The notes beneath the pieces are model-generated. The model had not been told where the DNA came from and ran no database searches. It saw only the letters and a program-made list of their open reading frames with translations. 64,000 nucleotides of DNA, from contig NZ_JAAKZI010000002.1 in NCBI RefSeq assembly GCF_011045165.1, forward strand, positions 1-64,000, given 5' to 3'. The position numbers and the translations under genes are program-made. Source of the stretch: Arthrobacter silviterrae. GTDB taxonomy: Bacteria; Actinomycetota; Actinomycetes; Actinomycetales; Micrococcaceae. This document shows, one piece after another, positions 51,116 through 60,419 of this stretch (within the stretch, counting starts at the first letter, position 1; the number at the start of each line of letters is the position of its first letter).

Positions 51116-52861
51116 TTATTCGTCGGACCGCCACGAATTCCACAGCGCCGCATAGGCCCCGTCCTGCGCCAGCAGTTCATCGTGGGAGCCGAGCTCGGTG
51201 ATCCTGCCCTTTTCGACCACGGCCACCCTGTCGGCGTCGTGGGCCGTGTGCAGCCGGTGCGCAATGGCCACCACCGTGCGCCCCGTCAGCACGGCGCTGA
51301 GCGAAAACTCCAGCTCGCGGGCGGCAGCAGGGTCAATGAGCGAGGTGGCCTCGTCCAGGACCAGCGTGTGGGGGTCGGCCAGCACCAGCCGGGCCAGCGC
51401 CAGCTCCTGCGCCTGCCCGGGCGTGAGCGTGTGGGCGCCGGACCCCACCTCGGTGGCCAGCCCGTTGGGGAGGGCGCGCACCCAGGCCAGGGAGCCGACG
51501 TCGGCCAGGGCAGTTTCCAGTTCGGCGTCAGTTGCGCCGGACTTGCCCAGGCGGAGGTTGTCCGCCAGGGTGCCCACGAAGACGTGGTGCTCCTGGGTCA
51601 CGAGCGCCACTTCGCCGTGGAGTTCGTCCAGCGGACGGTCCACCAGGGGCACCCCGCCCACGGTGACCGAACCGCCCGTGGGCGGGTGGATCCCGGCAAT
51701 CAGGCGGCCCAGCGTGGACTTGCCCGCGCCGGACGGACCCACCATGGCCAGCCGCTCGCCCGGCCGCAGCGACAGGTCAACGCCGTGCAGCACGTCGTGG
51801 CCCTCTCGGTAGGCGTAGCGGACCTTGTCCACCACCAATGAGTCGTCCGCAGGGACGGCATCCGTGGCGGTGCGGTCACCGGGAACGTCACGGATGCCGA
51901 CAATGCGGGCCAGCGAGGACGCCCCCACCTGGATTTCGTCAATCCACATGATCAGCGTGTCCACCGGGTCAATCAGCTGCATGGCATAAAGCGCCACCGT
52001 GGCCACCATGCCCGGGGTCACCGCCCCGCCCGCGGCCAGCCAGCCGCCCCACAGCAGCACGGCGGCGACGGGCAGCCAGAAGGACAGCTCCGCCACGGGG
52101 AACAAGACGCTGCGCAGGCCCAGCGTGTACCTCTCGCGCTCAAAGCAGCCGCATAGCGCCGAGTCAATGCGCGTGCGCCGCAGCGGCCCCAGGCTGAGCG
52201 CGTCAACCGTGCGGGCACCCTCAATGGTTTCGGTGATGGCGCCGTTGAGCACCGCGTAGCTTTCCCGCTCGGCGAGGTAGCCGGGCGTGGCGCGCTTGAG
52301 GTACCAGCGGGTTACCGGCACCAGCAGCGGCGCCCCCACCAGGAGCGCCAGGGCCAGCACGGGGCTGGTGAACACGGCCGCCGCAACGGTCAGCAGGATG
52401 GTGGCCACGGACACCAGCACCTGGGGCACGCCGAAGCGGACGGTATGGGACACGGAGTCGACGTCGTTGGTGGTGCGGGTGACCAGGTCGCCAGTGCCGG
52501 CCTTTTCCACCGTGGACAGCGGCAGGCTGGTCACCTGCTCCATGAATTCCTCGCGCAGCTGGGCAAAGACCTTCTCGCCCAGGACCATGCCCGTGCGCCG
52601 GGCCCAGCGGGCCAGCAGGGTTTGGACCAGGACAAAGCCGGCCAGCCCCAGCGCCACGGCAGCCACAAAACCGGCCGTGGTTCCGTGGGTGATGGCGTCC
52701 ACCAGGCGGCCCAGCAGGAACGGACCGGCCAGGCCGGCGACGGCGGCCACCACGTAAAGGCCCACCACCTGGAAGAGCGGCTTGCGGTGTTGGCGCATCA
52801 GCCGCAGGCCCTCGGCCCGCACCTGGGCGGACCCGGCCACGGGAAGCAGGTTGCCAGTCAT
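51116..52861 (-). CDS. ABC exporter subunit with intact Walker motifs and degenerate signature
   Basis: 581 residues: six-span membrane domain (residues 25-320), then nucleotide-binding domain. Walker A VGPSGAGKSTLGRL and Walker B TLVLDEATSLID are intact, Q loop VTQEHHVF, H loop IAHRLH. The signature is LTPGQAQE instead of LSGGQ. It pairs with the protein encoded by the upstream overlapping gene, which has the reverse pattern. Type IV (exporter) fold of the heterodimeric kind; cargo unknown (drug, lipid or siderophore are possibilities). Confidence 0.9.
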   Translation of the reverse strand: MTGNLLPVAGSAQVRAEGLRLMRQHRKPLFQVVGLYVVAAVAGLAGPFLLGRLVDAITHGTTAGFVAAVALGLAGFVLVQTLLARWARRTGMVLGEKVFAQLREEFMEQVTSLPLSTVEKAGTGDLVTRTTNDVDSVSHTVRFGVPQVLVSVATILLTVAAAVFTSPVLALALLVGAPLLVPVTRWYLKRATPGYLAERESYAVLNGAITETIEGARTVDALSLGPLRRTRIDSALCGCFERERYTLGLRSVLFPVAELSFWLPVAAVLLWGGWLAAGGAVTPGMVATVALYAMQLIDPVDTLIMWIDEIQVGASSLARIVGIRDVPGDRTATDAVPADDSLVVDKVRYAYREGHDVLHGVDLSLRPGERLAMVGPSGAGKSTLGRLIAGIHPPTGGSVTVGGVPLVDRPLDELHGEVALVTQEHHVFVGTLADNLRLGKSGATDAELETALADVGSLAWVRALPNGLATEVGSGAHTLTPGQAQELALARLVLADPHTLVLDEATSLIDPAAARELEFSLSAVLTGRTVVAIAHRLHTAHDADRVAVVEKGRITELGSHDELLAQDGAYAALWNSWRSDE

Positions 52862-54765
52862 GGGCGCTGCCCTTCTGTTGTCAGGGTTGGCTCTGTTGCC
52901 AAGGTTGAATCTGTTGCCAGGGTTGAGGCGGTGCCCAGTGTTTCGCCGTCGTGCATGGGGCCGGAGCCGCCGTGCAGGGGGCCGCCGTCGTGCAGGGGGC
53001 CGGAGCCGTCGTGCAGGGGGCCGGAGCCGCCGTGCCCGTCCATGCCCTGCCCTCGGATCACCGTGCCGCGGTACGCCGGGACGGTGTCAAGCAGTTCGCG
53101 GTGGGTGCCCTGGGCGCGCAGTTCGCCGCCCTCCAGGAACAGGATGGTGTCCATGGCGCCGAGCATCAGGGGGCTGGCGGTGACCACCACGGTGGTGTTG
53201 GCCCCGGCGCCCCGGGAAGCGCGGAGGGCTGCGGCAATGCGGGATTCGGTGTGCGCGTCCACGGCGCTGGTGGGCTCAATGAGCACCAGCACCTCCGCCT
53301 CGGTCAGCACGGCGCGGGCCAGTGCCAGGCGCTGGCGCTGGCCGCCGGAAAAACCGCGGCCCTTCTCCGTGACCTCGTCATCAAGCCCGTGTTCCAGGCC
53401 GTCAAAGACGTCGTCGGCACTGGCCACCTCGATGGCCGCCATGATCTCCGTGTCGCTGTGGCGCCCGGCGGGATCCAGCTCCTCCCGGAGGGTGCCGGTG
53501 AACAGCTGCGGGTCCGCGTCGGAGACCACGATGCGCGAGCGCACGTCCGCAAGCGGAACGTGGTGCAGCACGGCGGACCCCCACCGCACCGTGGCTTCGC
53601 GCGGCACTGCGTCCTCAAAGCGCCCCAGCCGCCGGGCCAGCCCGGCCGAATCGTCGGGGTCGGAGGAGACCACGGCCGTGAGCCGGCCGGGCTGGATGAC
53701 CGCGCCCGTTGCCGTGTCCACCAAAGCGCTGGCTGCCGCCGGCGCCGGGACTGTGGTGCCGCCGTCGTGCACGGCGGACGGGGTGGACAGCACGTCAATG
53801 ATGCGCCGGGCGCCCACATGGGCGCGGATGAAGCGGGACACTGCGTCGGCGGCGGTGCGGATGGGCGAAACGAGGAAAACGGCGTACCCGTACAGGGCCA
53901 CCAGCTGCCCGGTTTCAATCTGGCCGGACAGCGCCTGCAGCGCACCAATCCAGGTGAACGCCACGCTGAACACGCCCACCACCAGCACCTGGGCGGCGTC
54001 AAGATCGGCCAGCGAGTACGCCACCTTGTTGCCGGCAAGCTGCGTTTCGCGGGACCGCTCGCGGTAGCGCTCCACGAAGATGTGCTCCCCGCCGATGCCG
54101 CGCAGCACCCGCAGCCCGGCCACGGTGTCCGCCCCCAGGGCCGTCATTTTCCCGGCGGCCTCGCGCTGTTCCTTCTGCCGTCTCTGCAGCGGGCGGATCA
54201 CAAACAGCAGCATGGCGCCGCAGAACGGCACGCCCAGCAGCACCACCAGGCCCAGCTGCCATGACGACTGGAAGACCAGCACCGTCACCAGCAGGTAGCC
54301 GATGACGGAGCCGGCCAGCCGGGCTGCGACGTCGTAAATTTCGCCGATGCGCATGGCGTCCGAGGCCGCCGTGGACACCACCTCCCCGGTGGAAAACTTT
54401 TGCGGCAGGGCGTCGCCGCTGCGGGTCACCTTGTGCCCCACCAGCTGCGCGGAACGGAAGGCGGCCTGCATCCAGCAGCTCACGGCCGTGCGGTGGCGCA
54501 GCGTGGCGGACACGGACTGGATGAGCGTGAGGCCCACCAGCAGCACCACCCAATAGGTGAGTCGCGAGAAGTTGCCCGCCACGATCCCCTGGTCCACGGC
54601 CTTCCCCAGCACATAGGGCGTCAGGGCCTGGCAGGCAGTCCACACCGAGCCGTACAGCACGCCGGCCGCCAGCGTGCCGCGTTCCTCCCGGGCCAGCCAC
54701 CACAGGTAGCGGGCCGGGGAGCGGAGGTCAACGGAGCCGGAGCCGGAATAGGGAAATGAACGCAC
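52858..54765 (-). CDS. ABC exporter subunit with degenerate Walker A and intact signature
   Basis: 635 residues from GTG 54765 (AGAAGG upstream). Six-span membrane domain (about 25-320). In the nucleotide-binding domain the P-loop is VVSSDPDDSAGL, with no GxxGxGKS and no Lys, and Walker B reads VLVLIEPTSAVD with Ile for Asp. The signature FSGGQRQR is canonical. The last 60 residues are two kinds of tandem repeat (GSGPLHDG and TLATDS types). ATGA overlap with the following gene. Together the two make one complete ATP site (Walker motifs from the partner, signature from here). Confidence 0.88.
   Translation of the reverse strand: MRSFPYSGSGSVDLRSPARYLWWLAREERGTLAAGVLYGSVWTACQALTPYVLGKAVDQGIVAGNFSRLTYWVVLLVGLTLIQSVSATLRHRTAVSCWMQAAFRSAQLVGHKVTRSGDALPQKFSTGEVVSTAASDAMRIGEIYDVAARLAGSVIGYLLVTVLVFQSSWQLGLVVLLGVPFCGAMLLFVIRPLQRRQKEQREAAGKMTALGADTVAGLRVLRGIGGEHIFVERYRERSRETQLAGNKVAYSLADLDAAQVLVVGVFSVAFTWIGALQALSGQIETGQLVALYGYAVFLVSPIRTAADAVSRFIRAHVGARRIIDVLSTPSAVHDGGTTVPAPAAASALVDTATGAVIQPGRLTAVVSSDPDDSAGLARRLGRFEDAVPREATVRWGSAVLHHVPLADVRSRIVVSDADPQLFTGTLREELDPAGRHSDTEIMAAIEVASADDVFDGLEHGLDDEVTEKGRGFSGGQRQRLALARAVLTEAEVLVLIEPTSAVDAHTESRIAAALRASRGAGANTTVVVTASPLMLGAMDTILFLEGGELRAQGTHRELLDTVPAYRGTVIRGQGMDGHGGSGPLHDGSGPLHDGGPLHGGSGPMHDGETLGTASTLATDSTLATEPTLTTEGQRP
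52877..53037. repeat. Coding minisatellites at the 3' end of the ABC gene
   Basis: Three 18-bp copies (52877-52894, 52895-52912, 52913-52930; type GTTGCCAAGGTTGAATCT) and a 52947-53037 tract of 24-27-bp GGGGGCCGGAGCCG-type copies. All lie in frame and encode the C-terminal repeats. Confidence 0.8.
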
Positions 54766-54941
54766 AAGTGCCTTCTAACAAAATGGTGGATTGGCAGGCG
54801 GAACAGACGCGATCAAGCACGCCACAGGGGCGGTGCGATCAGCGGTCATCGGGGGCTGCGTTATCTAACTCACAATTACCAACACTAACCCACACCGGCG
54901 CCGTTACTCCAGTCATTTTCCCAATTCCGTGCAAGCCGGCC

Positions 54942-56465
54942 TCAGCCCCGCGGCAGCGCACCTCCCGGGGCCGCATTATTTGCTGCGCCTGCCGCCTGCC
55001 GACGGTACTCCCCGTATTGCCGGCGAACCTCCGGGCGGCCGTCCTGCACCGGCTCGCCGGCGAATGCCAGCGGCCACTGCGGCCGCTCCCCCGACAGCAG
55101 CCAGGCGGCCTGCGCGGCGGCCCCGCGCGCCACGTACTCGCCGGGCTGCGGCACGGCCACCGGCACGCCGAACACCTGCGCCGCCACCGCCTGGACGGCC
55201 GGATTTTGCGCGGCCCCGCCAATCAGCAGCACCCTCTGGGCGGACACCCCGGTGGCGGCAACTGCGTCGAGCCCGTCCGCGAGTCCGCACAGCATGCCCT
55301 CGATGGCCGCCCGCGCCAGGTTTTCACGGGTGGTGGAGGCGATGCTCAGTCCGTGCAGGCTGGCTTGTGCGTGCGGCAGGTTGGGCGTCCGTTCCCCCTC
55401 AAACCAAGGCACCAGCACGACGCCGGCACTGCCGGGTTGCGCTGCCATCGCCAGCTCCGCGAGCCCGCCGAAATCAACGCCGAGCAGTGCCGCAGTGGTG
55501 CTGAGCACGCGTGCGGCGTTGAGGGTGACGGCGATGGGCAGGAACGCGCCGGCCGCGTCGGCAAAACCCGCCACCGTGCCCGAGGGGTCGTTGGGGGGCG
55601 TGTCGGAGACGGCGAATACGGTGCCGCTGGTGCCGATCGAGACCACCACGTCTCCCCGGACGGCGCCGAGCCCCAGCGCACCGGCGGCGTTGTCCCCGGC
55701 GCCTGCACCGATTTTTACGGCGTTGGCGGGCACCCCGTCCAGCAGCCCGGCCGCCACCGTCCCCACGGTCTCCGACGGGGCGGCGACTCTGGGCAAAATG
55801 ACAGTTTCCGCTGCCTGGCCGCCCGGTGTTCGGCCGGCTTCCCGCGCCGGGCGGCCCAGCGCTACCTCAAACAGTTCCAGGTCATAGCTGCCGCCGGCGG
55901 GCTGCCAGTAGCCGGTGCCGCTGGCGTCTGACCGGTCCGTCGAGAGCTCTTCGAGCTCAGGCCCCAGCGGGCTTTCGCCGGCCGGGCCAAAGCCGCGCAG
56001 CCGCCACGTGAGCCAGTCGTGCGGGAGCGCCACGGCGGCCACCCGGGCGGCAATGTCCGGTTCGTTCTCCCGCACCCAGCGCAACTTGGTGATGGTGAAG
56101 GAGGCCACCGGCACGGACCCGCAGCGGCGGGCCAGGGCCACCGGCCCCAGTTCGGCCACGAGGGCGCCGGCCGCCTCCGCGGAACGGGTGTCGTTCCACA
56201 GCAGGGCGTCCCGCAGCACCCGCCCGCCGGAATCCAGCAGCACCAGGCCGTGCTGTTGGCCGGCAATGGCGACGGCGGCCACATCACCCAGCCCACCGGC
56301 GTCGTCAGCTGCCTCAAGAAGCGCGGACCACCAGTGCGACGGGTTTACCTCCGTCCCGTCCGGGTGGGCGGCCTTGCCTGTGCGCACGGTGCGGCCCGTG
56401 CCGGCGTCGACAATGGTGACCTTGCAGCTTTGGGTCGAGGAGTCGACGCCGGCAACGAGCACCAT
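54942..56465 (-). CDS. xylB: Xylulokinase
   Basis: 507 residues. FGGY kinase family: LVAGVDSSTQSCKVTIVD phosphate loop, AIAGQQHGLVLLD, the Asp base in LPHDWLTWRLRG, and the C-terminal GGAAQNPAVQAVAAQVFG ATP loop. It phosphorylates D-xylulose made by XylA. Two bases separate it from xylA on the same strand, so one operon. A 176-base gap with no recognised feature lies between it and the ABC genes. Confidence 0.93.
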   Translation of the reverse strand: MVLVAGVDSSTQSCKVTIVDAGTGRTVRTGKAAHPDGTEVNPSHWWSALLEAADDAGGLGDVAAVAIAGQQHGLVLLDSGGRVLRDALLWNDTRSAEAAGALVAELGPVALARRCGSVPVASFTITKLRWVRENEPDIAARVAAVALPHDWLTWRLRGFGPAGESPLGPELEELSTDRSDASGTGYWQPAGGSYDLELFEVALGRPAREAGRTPGGQAAETVILPRVAAPSETVGTVAAGLLDGVPANAVKIGAGAGDNAAGALGLGAVRGDVVVSIGTSGTVFAVSDTPPNDPSGTVAGFADAAGAFLPIAVTLNAARVLSTTAALLGVDFGGLAELAMAAQPGSAGVVLVPWFEGERTPNLPHAQASLHGLSIASTTRENLARAAIEGMLCGLADGLDAVAATGVSAQRVLLIGGAAQNPAVQAVAAQVFGVPVAVPQPGEYVARGAAAQAAWLLSGERPQWPLAFAGEPVQDGRPEVRRQYGEYRRQAAGAANNAAPGGALPRG

Positions 56466-56467
56466 GG

Positions 56468-57658
56468 TTAGCGCGCGCCGAGGAGGTGCTCGATGAACAG
56501 CTGCTGGAGCTTGACGAAGCCGAAGCCCTTTCCGCCGAAGTAGGAGTCGGCGTCGAAGTCCTCATAAGCGGACGTGTCGGCACGGAACGCCTCCCAGCCT
56601 TCCCCGGCGTTCAGGGTGGGCTGGTTGATTTCCGCAACGCGGGAGGCGGCGAGTGCGGCCTGGACCTCGGGGTCGGCGCGGAACGCCGCGGCGCGCTCCT
56701 TGAGCAGCAGGTAGGTGCGCATGTTGGCGGCGGCCGAGTCCCAGACGCCGTTGATGTCCTCGGTGCGGGAGGGCTTGTAGTCGAAGTGGCGGGGACCGGT
56801 GTAGGAGGGGCCGCCGTTGGGGCCGCCGAATTCCAGCAGGTCCACCAGGGAGAACGCGTTTTGCAGGTCGCCGTGGCCAAACACCAGGTCCTGGTCAAAC
56901 TTGATGGAGCGCTGGCCGTTGAGGTCGATGTGGAACAACTTGCCCTGGTAGAGCGCCTGGGCAATTCCGTGGGTGAAGTTCAGCCCCGCCATCTGCTCGT
57001 GGCCCGTTTCCGGGTTGATGCCCACCAATTCGGGGCGTTCCAGCGTCTCGATGAAGGCGAGGGCGTGGCCCAGGGTGGGCAGGAGGATGTCGCCGCGGGG
57101 TTCGTTCGGCTTGGGCTCGATGGCGAAGCGGATGTTGTAGCCCTTGTCCGTGACGTAGTCGCCCAGCAGGTTCACGGCCTCCCGGTACCGCTCCAGGGCG
57201 CCGCGGATGTCCTTGGCGGCGTCGTATTCGCTGCCCTCGCGACCGCCCCACATGACAAATGTTTCGGCGCCCAGCTCTGCGGCGAGGTCCAGGTTTTCGA
57301 TGACCTTGCGGAGGGCGAAGCGGCGCACTCCCCTGTCGTTGCTGGTGAAGCCGCCATCCTTGAACACGGGGTGGCTGAACAGGTTGGTGGTGATCATGGG
57401 GACCACCATGCCGGTGGCGTCGAGGGCGCCCTTGAGCCGGTCAATCTCATGCTGGCGCTCCGCGGCCGTGGCGTCAAAGGGGAACAGGTCGTTGTCGTGG
57501 AATGTCAGGCCGTAGGCGCCCAGCTCGCTGAGCTTGTTCACGGCCTCCACGGTGTCCAGCTTGGGGCGGGTGGCCTGGCCGAACTGGTCCTGGGCCTCCC
57601 AGCCCACGGTCCAGAGGCCGAAGGAAAATTTGTCGTCGCGGGTGGGCTCAAGGGCCAT
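56468..57658 (-). CDS. xylA: Xylose isomerase
   Basis: 396 residues, actinomycete class I. Catalytic pair H54 and D57 (LTFHDND), with metal ligands in [36 protein letters not shown] and HFDYKPSRT. It converts xylose to xylulose. Under the strong promoter at 57713-57740. Arthrobacter xylose isomerases are well studied and end near this length. Confidence 0.96.
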   Translation of the reverse strand: MALEPTRDDKFSFGLWTVGWEAQDQFGQATRPKLDTVEAVNKLSELGAYGLTFHDNDLFPFDATAAERQHEIDRLKGALDATGMVVPMITTNLFSHPVFKDGGFTSNDRGVRRFALRKVIENLDLAAELGAETFVMWGGREGSEYDAAKDIRGALERYREAVNLLGDYVTDKGYNIRFAIEPKPNEPRGDILLPTLGHALAFIETLERPELVGINPETGHEQMAGLNFTHGIAQALYQGKLFHIDLNGQRSIKFDQDLVFGHGDLQNAFSLVDLLEFGGPNGGPSYTGPRHFDYKPSRTEDINGVWDSAAANMRTYLLLKERAAAFRADPEVQAALAASRVAEINQPTLNAGEGWEAFRADTSAYEDFDADSYFGGKGFGFVKLQQLFIEHLLGAR

Positions 57659-57712
57659 GGGGATCCTCCAGGGAAGGTGTCGGGCGTCACTGTCAAATAA
57701 GTTCTGTGATCA

Positions 57713-57740
57713 AACATATACGGAATTTCCTTGCTGTCAA
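57713..57740 (-). promoter_or_regulatory. xylAB promoter with possible XylR operator
   Basis: On the minus strand TTGACA (57740-57735), 16 bases, TATGTT (57718-57713). ATACGGA at 57718-57724 lies at the -10/spacer edge and recurs inverted as TCCGTAT at 57775-57781, on the alditol oxidase side. Bases 57659-57868 are the divergent control region; the nearby ROK regulator is the likely reader. Confidence 0.6.
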
Positions 57741-57868
57741 GAGTTTTCTTCCCTGCCACGTTTGACCGAAACACTCCGTATCACCCTAGCGGTAGGCCGA
57801 ATTGCTTGTTATGTTGTTTTGAGCAGCAAATAGCACTTCTCCCTTCCGATCCGTGAAGAAAGCTGGAC

Positions 57869-59146
57869 ATGACCGCGCAGCAGAAAACCGCCGAATACAA
57901 CTGGGCCGGCAATTACCGGTACGGCTCGGACGCCATTGTGTTCCCTGAATCGGAAGCGCAGTTGCAGGCCGTAGCAGCCGGGGCAGATTCCCTGCAGGCG
58001 CTGGGCTCCCGGCACTCGTTCAACGCCATTGCCGACACGGACGGCGTGCAGGTTTCGCTGGCCCGCATGCCCCGGAAGGCCGCCATTGACGCTGCCGCCG
58101 CCACCGTGACGGTCGACGCCGGGCGCACGTACGGGTCCCTCGCCGTCGAGCTGGCGGCCCAGGGCTGGGCGCTGGCAAACCTGGCCTCCCTGCCGCACAT
58201 CTCCGTGGCCGGCGCCATTGCCACGGCCACGCACGGCTCCGGGGACGCGAACACGAACCTGGCCGCCGCCGTCCAGGGGCTGCGCCTGGTGGATGCGGCA
58301 GGGGATGTCCACCAGCTCAGCCGCGCCGAGACACCGGACTTCGCCGGCCAGGTGGTGGGGCTGGGCGCCCTGGGCATCGCCACGGAAGTCACCCTGGCCA
58401 TTGAGCCGGCCTTCCAAGTGGCCCAGCATGTTTACCTCGGCATCCCCTGGGACGGGGTCCTGGCCGACTACAGCGCCGTCACGTCCCGGGCCTACTCCGT
58501 AAGCCTGTTCACCGACTGGAGCGGGGACGCCGTTGGCCAAGCCTGGTTCAAGCAGCGGCCCGGCGATGGCCGCCCAACGGAATTTCCGGCGTCACACCTG
58601 GGCGGGAAGGCAGCACGGGAATCGGTCCACCCCGTGCCCGGCGTACCGGCCGTCAACTGCACCACGCAGCTGGGCGCGGTTGGCCCGTGGGAGGACCGGC
58701 TGGCGCACTTCCGGATGGACTTTTTGCCCAGCAGCGGCGCCGAAATCCAGTCTGAATACCTGGTGGCGCGCGAACATGCCGTCCCGGCGATCAACGCCCT
58801 GCGCGCCCTGTCCGGCACCATCACGCCTCTGCTGCAGGTCTCGGAAATCCGCTCCGTGGCGGCCGACGACCTCTGGCTGAGCACCGCCTACGGCCGGGAC
58901 AGCGTGGCCTTCCACTTCACCTGGGTCCGGGACCAGGCGGCGGTGGAGTCCGTGGTCCGCGTCATTGAGGCGGCGCTGGCCCCCTTCGCCGCACGCCCCC
59001 ACTGGGGCAAGGTGTTCGACGCCGGCGCCTCCTCCCTGGCCCCCCTCTACCCGCGCTTTGCCGACTTCAAGGCGCTGGCGCTGCGCATGGACCCGGCCGG
59101 CAAGTTCCGCAATGCCTTCCTGCAGCGCAGCATTTTCGCCGAATGA
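57869..59146 (+). CDS. Alditol/xylitol oxidase (VAO-family flavoprotein)
   Basis: 425 residues. FAD-binding part with ALGSRHSFN, where His 49 would bind FAD covalently as in Streptomyces AldO, then LPHISVAGAIATATHGSG. C-terminal D-arabinono-lactone-oxidase-like domain with HFTWVRDQ and HWGK. It would oxidise xylitol or sorbitol to the aldose with release of hydrogen peroxide. Divergent from xylAB, which could take the xylose formed. No catalase gene is seen in the window. Confidence 0.85.
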   Translation: MTAQQKTAEYNWAGNYRYGSDAIVFPESEAQLQAVAAGADSLQALGSRHSFNAIADTDGVQVSLARMPRKAAIDAAAATVTVDAGRTYGSLAVELAAQGWALANLASLPHISVAGAIATATHGSGDANTNLAAAVQGLRLVDAAGDVHQLSRAETPDFAGQVVGLGALGIATEVTLAIEPAFQVAQHVYLGIPWDGVLADYSAVTSRAYSVSLFTDWSGDAVGQAWFKQRPGDGRPTEFPASHLGGKAARESVHPVPGVPAVNCTTQLGAVGPWEDRLAHFRMDFLPSSGAEIQSEYLVAREHAVPAINALRALSGTITPLLQVSEIRSVAADDLWLSTAYGRDSVAFHFTWVRDQAAVESVVRVIEAALAPFAARPHWGKVFDAGASSLAPLYPRFADFKALALRMDPAGKFRNAFLQRSIFAE

Positions 59147-60369
59147 GGCAAAATAAGGCCATGGCCCCCTCCATCCCGACAAACGCCAAAGCAGCCGGGC
59201 CGGACGCTTCGCGGTCCACCAGCGCGTCCCGGCTGCTGACCCTGGTGCACCACAACCGGCAGCTCAGCCGGGCCAGCCTGACCAGGCTGACGGGGCTGAA
59301 CCGGTCCACCATCAGCGTGCTGATCAGCCACCTCACGGCCCAGCAGCTGGTGGTGGAGTCGGCGCCGGTTGGCGGCAGCCAGGTGGGGCGCCCCAGCCCG
59401 CAGGTCAGCCCGCACCCGGGCCTGGTGGCGCTGGCAGTCAACCCCGAGATCGACGCCGTCACGATTGGGCTGGTGGGGCTCGGCGGGCGGGTCATCAAGA
59501 AGATCCGCTACAGCACCGGGCGCATCCCGACCGCCGCCGAGGCCGTCAACATTGCCGCTGCCGTCATTGACGGCATGCGCGGCGAACTGGAGGCCAATTA
59601 CCGCGTGGTTGGGGCGGGCATCGCCGTCCCCGGACTGGTGACGTCTGCGGACGGCACGGTCCGCTACGCCCCGCACCTGGGGTGGGACAGCGAACCGCTG
59701 GCGGACATGTTTGCCGGCCTGACGGGCTACCCGGCCTTCGTCGCCAACGATGCTTCCCTGGCAGCGGAGGCGGAAATGGTCTTTGGCGCGGGGACCGGGA
59801 TCAAAAACTTGGTGTACCTCAACGGCGGGGCCAGCGGAATTGGCGGCGGAATCATCAGCGAGGGCCGCCTGCTGGCCGGGGCGTCGGGCTACGCTGGCGA
59901 ACTGGGGCACACCTTTGTCCGCAGCGACGGACTGCCCTGCCACTGCGGTTCCCGGGGCTGCCTGGAGACGGAGGTGCGGCAGGCACCGCTGGTGGAGCTG
60001 CTCAAGCTGGCCACGGACGATCCTTCCGCCATCGGACCGGCGCTGTGCGCCAGCACCGACCCTGCCGTGGCGGCCGAGGTGGCACGGCAGATCGGCTTCC
60101 TGGCCATCGCCCTGCGAAACGTCGTCAACATTTTCAACCCGGGGGCCATTGTGCTGGACGGCTTCCTGGCCGCGCTCCATGCGGCGGCACCGGACGCCTT
60201 GGAATCCGCCGTGCGCGCCCAGTCCATGCGGGAGCCGGCATCCCAGGTGCTCATCTCCCCCGCCTCCCTGGGCACGGACCTGATGATGGTGGGCGCAGCC
60301 GAGCTCGCCTTTGCCGGTTTTCTGGCCGATCCCGTGGGCTACTTCGGGGAGCAGCCGGCCATCTCCTAG
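59143..60369 (+). CDS. ROK-family regulator (XylR-like)
   Basis: 408 residues from ATG 59143, which overlaps the preceding stop (ATGA); ATG 59161 is an alternative with AAGG upstream. Winged HTH (TRLTGLNRSTISVLISHLTAQ, residues about 40-62), ROK fold with GAGIAVPGLV, FVANDASLAAEAE, and the zinc cluster GHTFVRSDGLPCHCGSRGCLE. Coupled to the alditol oxidase and next to xylAB, so xylose or a pentitol is the likely ligand. Confidence 0.85.
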   Translation: MRQNKAMAPSIPTNAKAAGPDASRSTSASRLLTLVHHNRQLSRASLTRLTGLNRSTISVLISHLTAQQLVVESAPVGGSQVGRPSPQVSPHPGLVALAVNPEIDAVTIGLVGLGGRVIKKIRYSTGRIPTAAEAVNIAAAVIDGMRGELEANYRVVGAGIAVPGLVTSADGTVRYAPHLGWDSEPLADMFAGLTGYPAFVANDASLAAEAEMVFGAGTGIKNLVYLNGGASGIGGGIISEGRLLAGASGYAGELGHTFVRSDGLPCHCGSRGCLETEVRQAPLVELLKLATDDPSAIGPALCASTDPAVAAEVARQIGFLAIALRNVVNIFNPGAIVLDGFLAALHAAAPDALESAVRAQSMREPASQVLISPASLGTDLMMVGAAELAFAGFLADPVGYFGEQPAIS

Positions 60370-60419
60370 AATCATGGGTAGGCATCCACGCAGCAACCAC
60401 GGAGAGGGGCGCCCACTTG

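Noticed and set aside
52445-54264. Plus-strand frames rich in Arg/Ser opposite the ABC genes.
   Set aside because: Shadows of the two exporter genes, with no ribosome sites or families.
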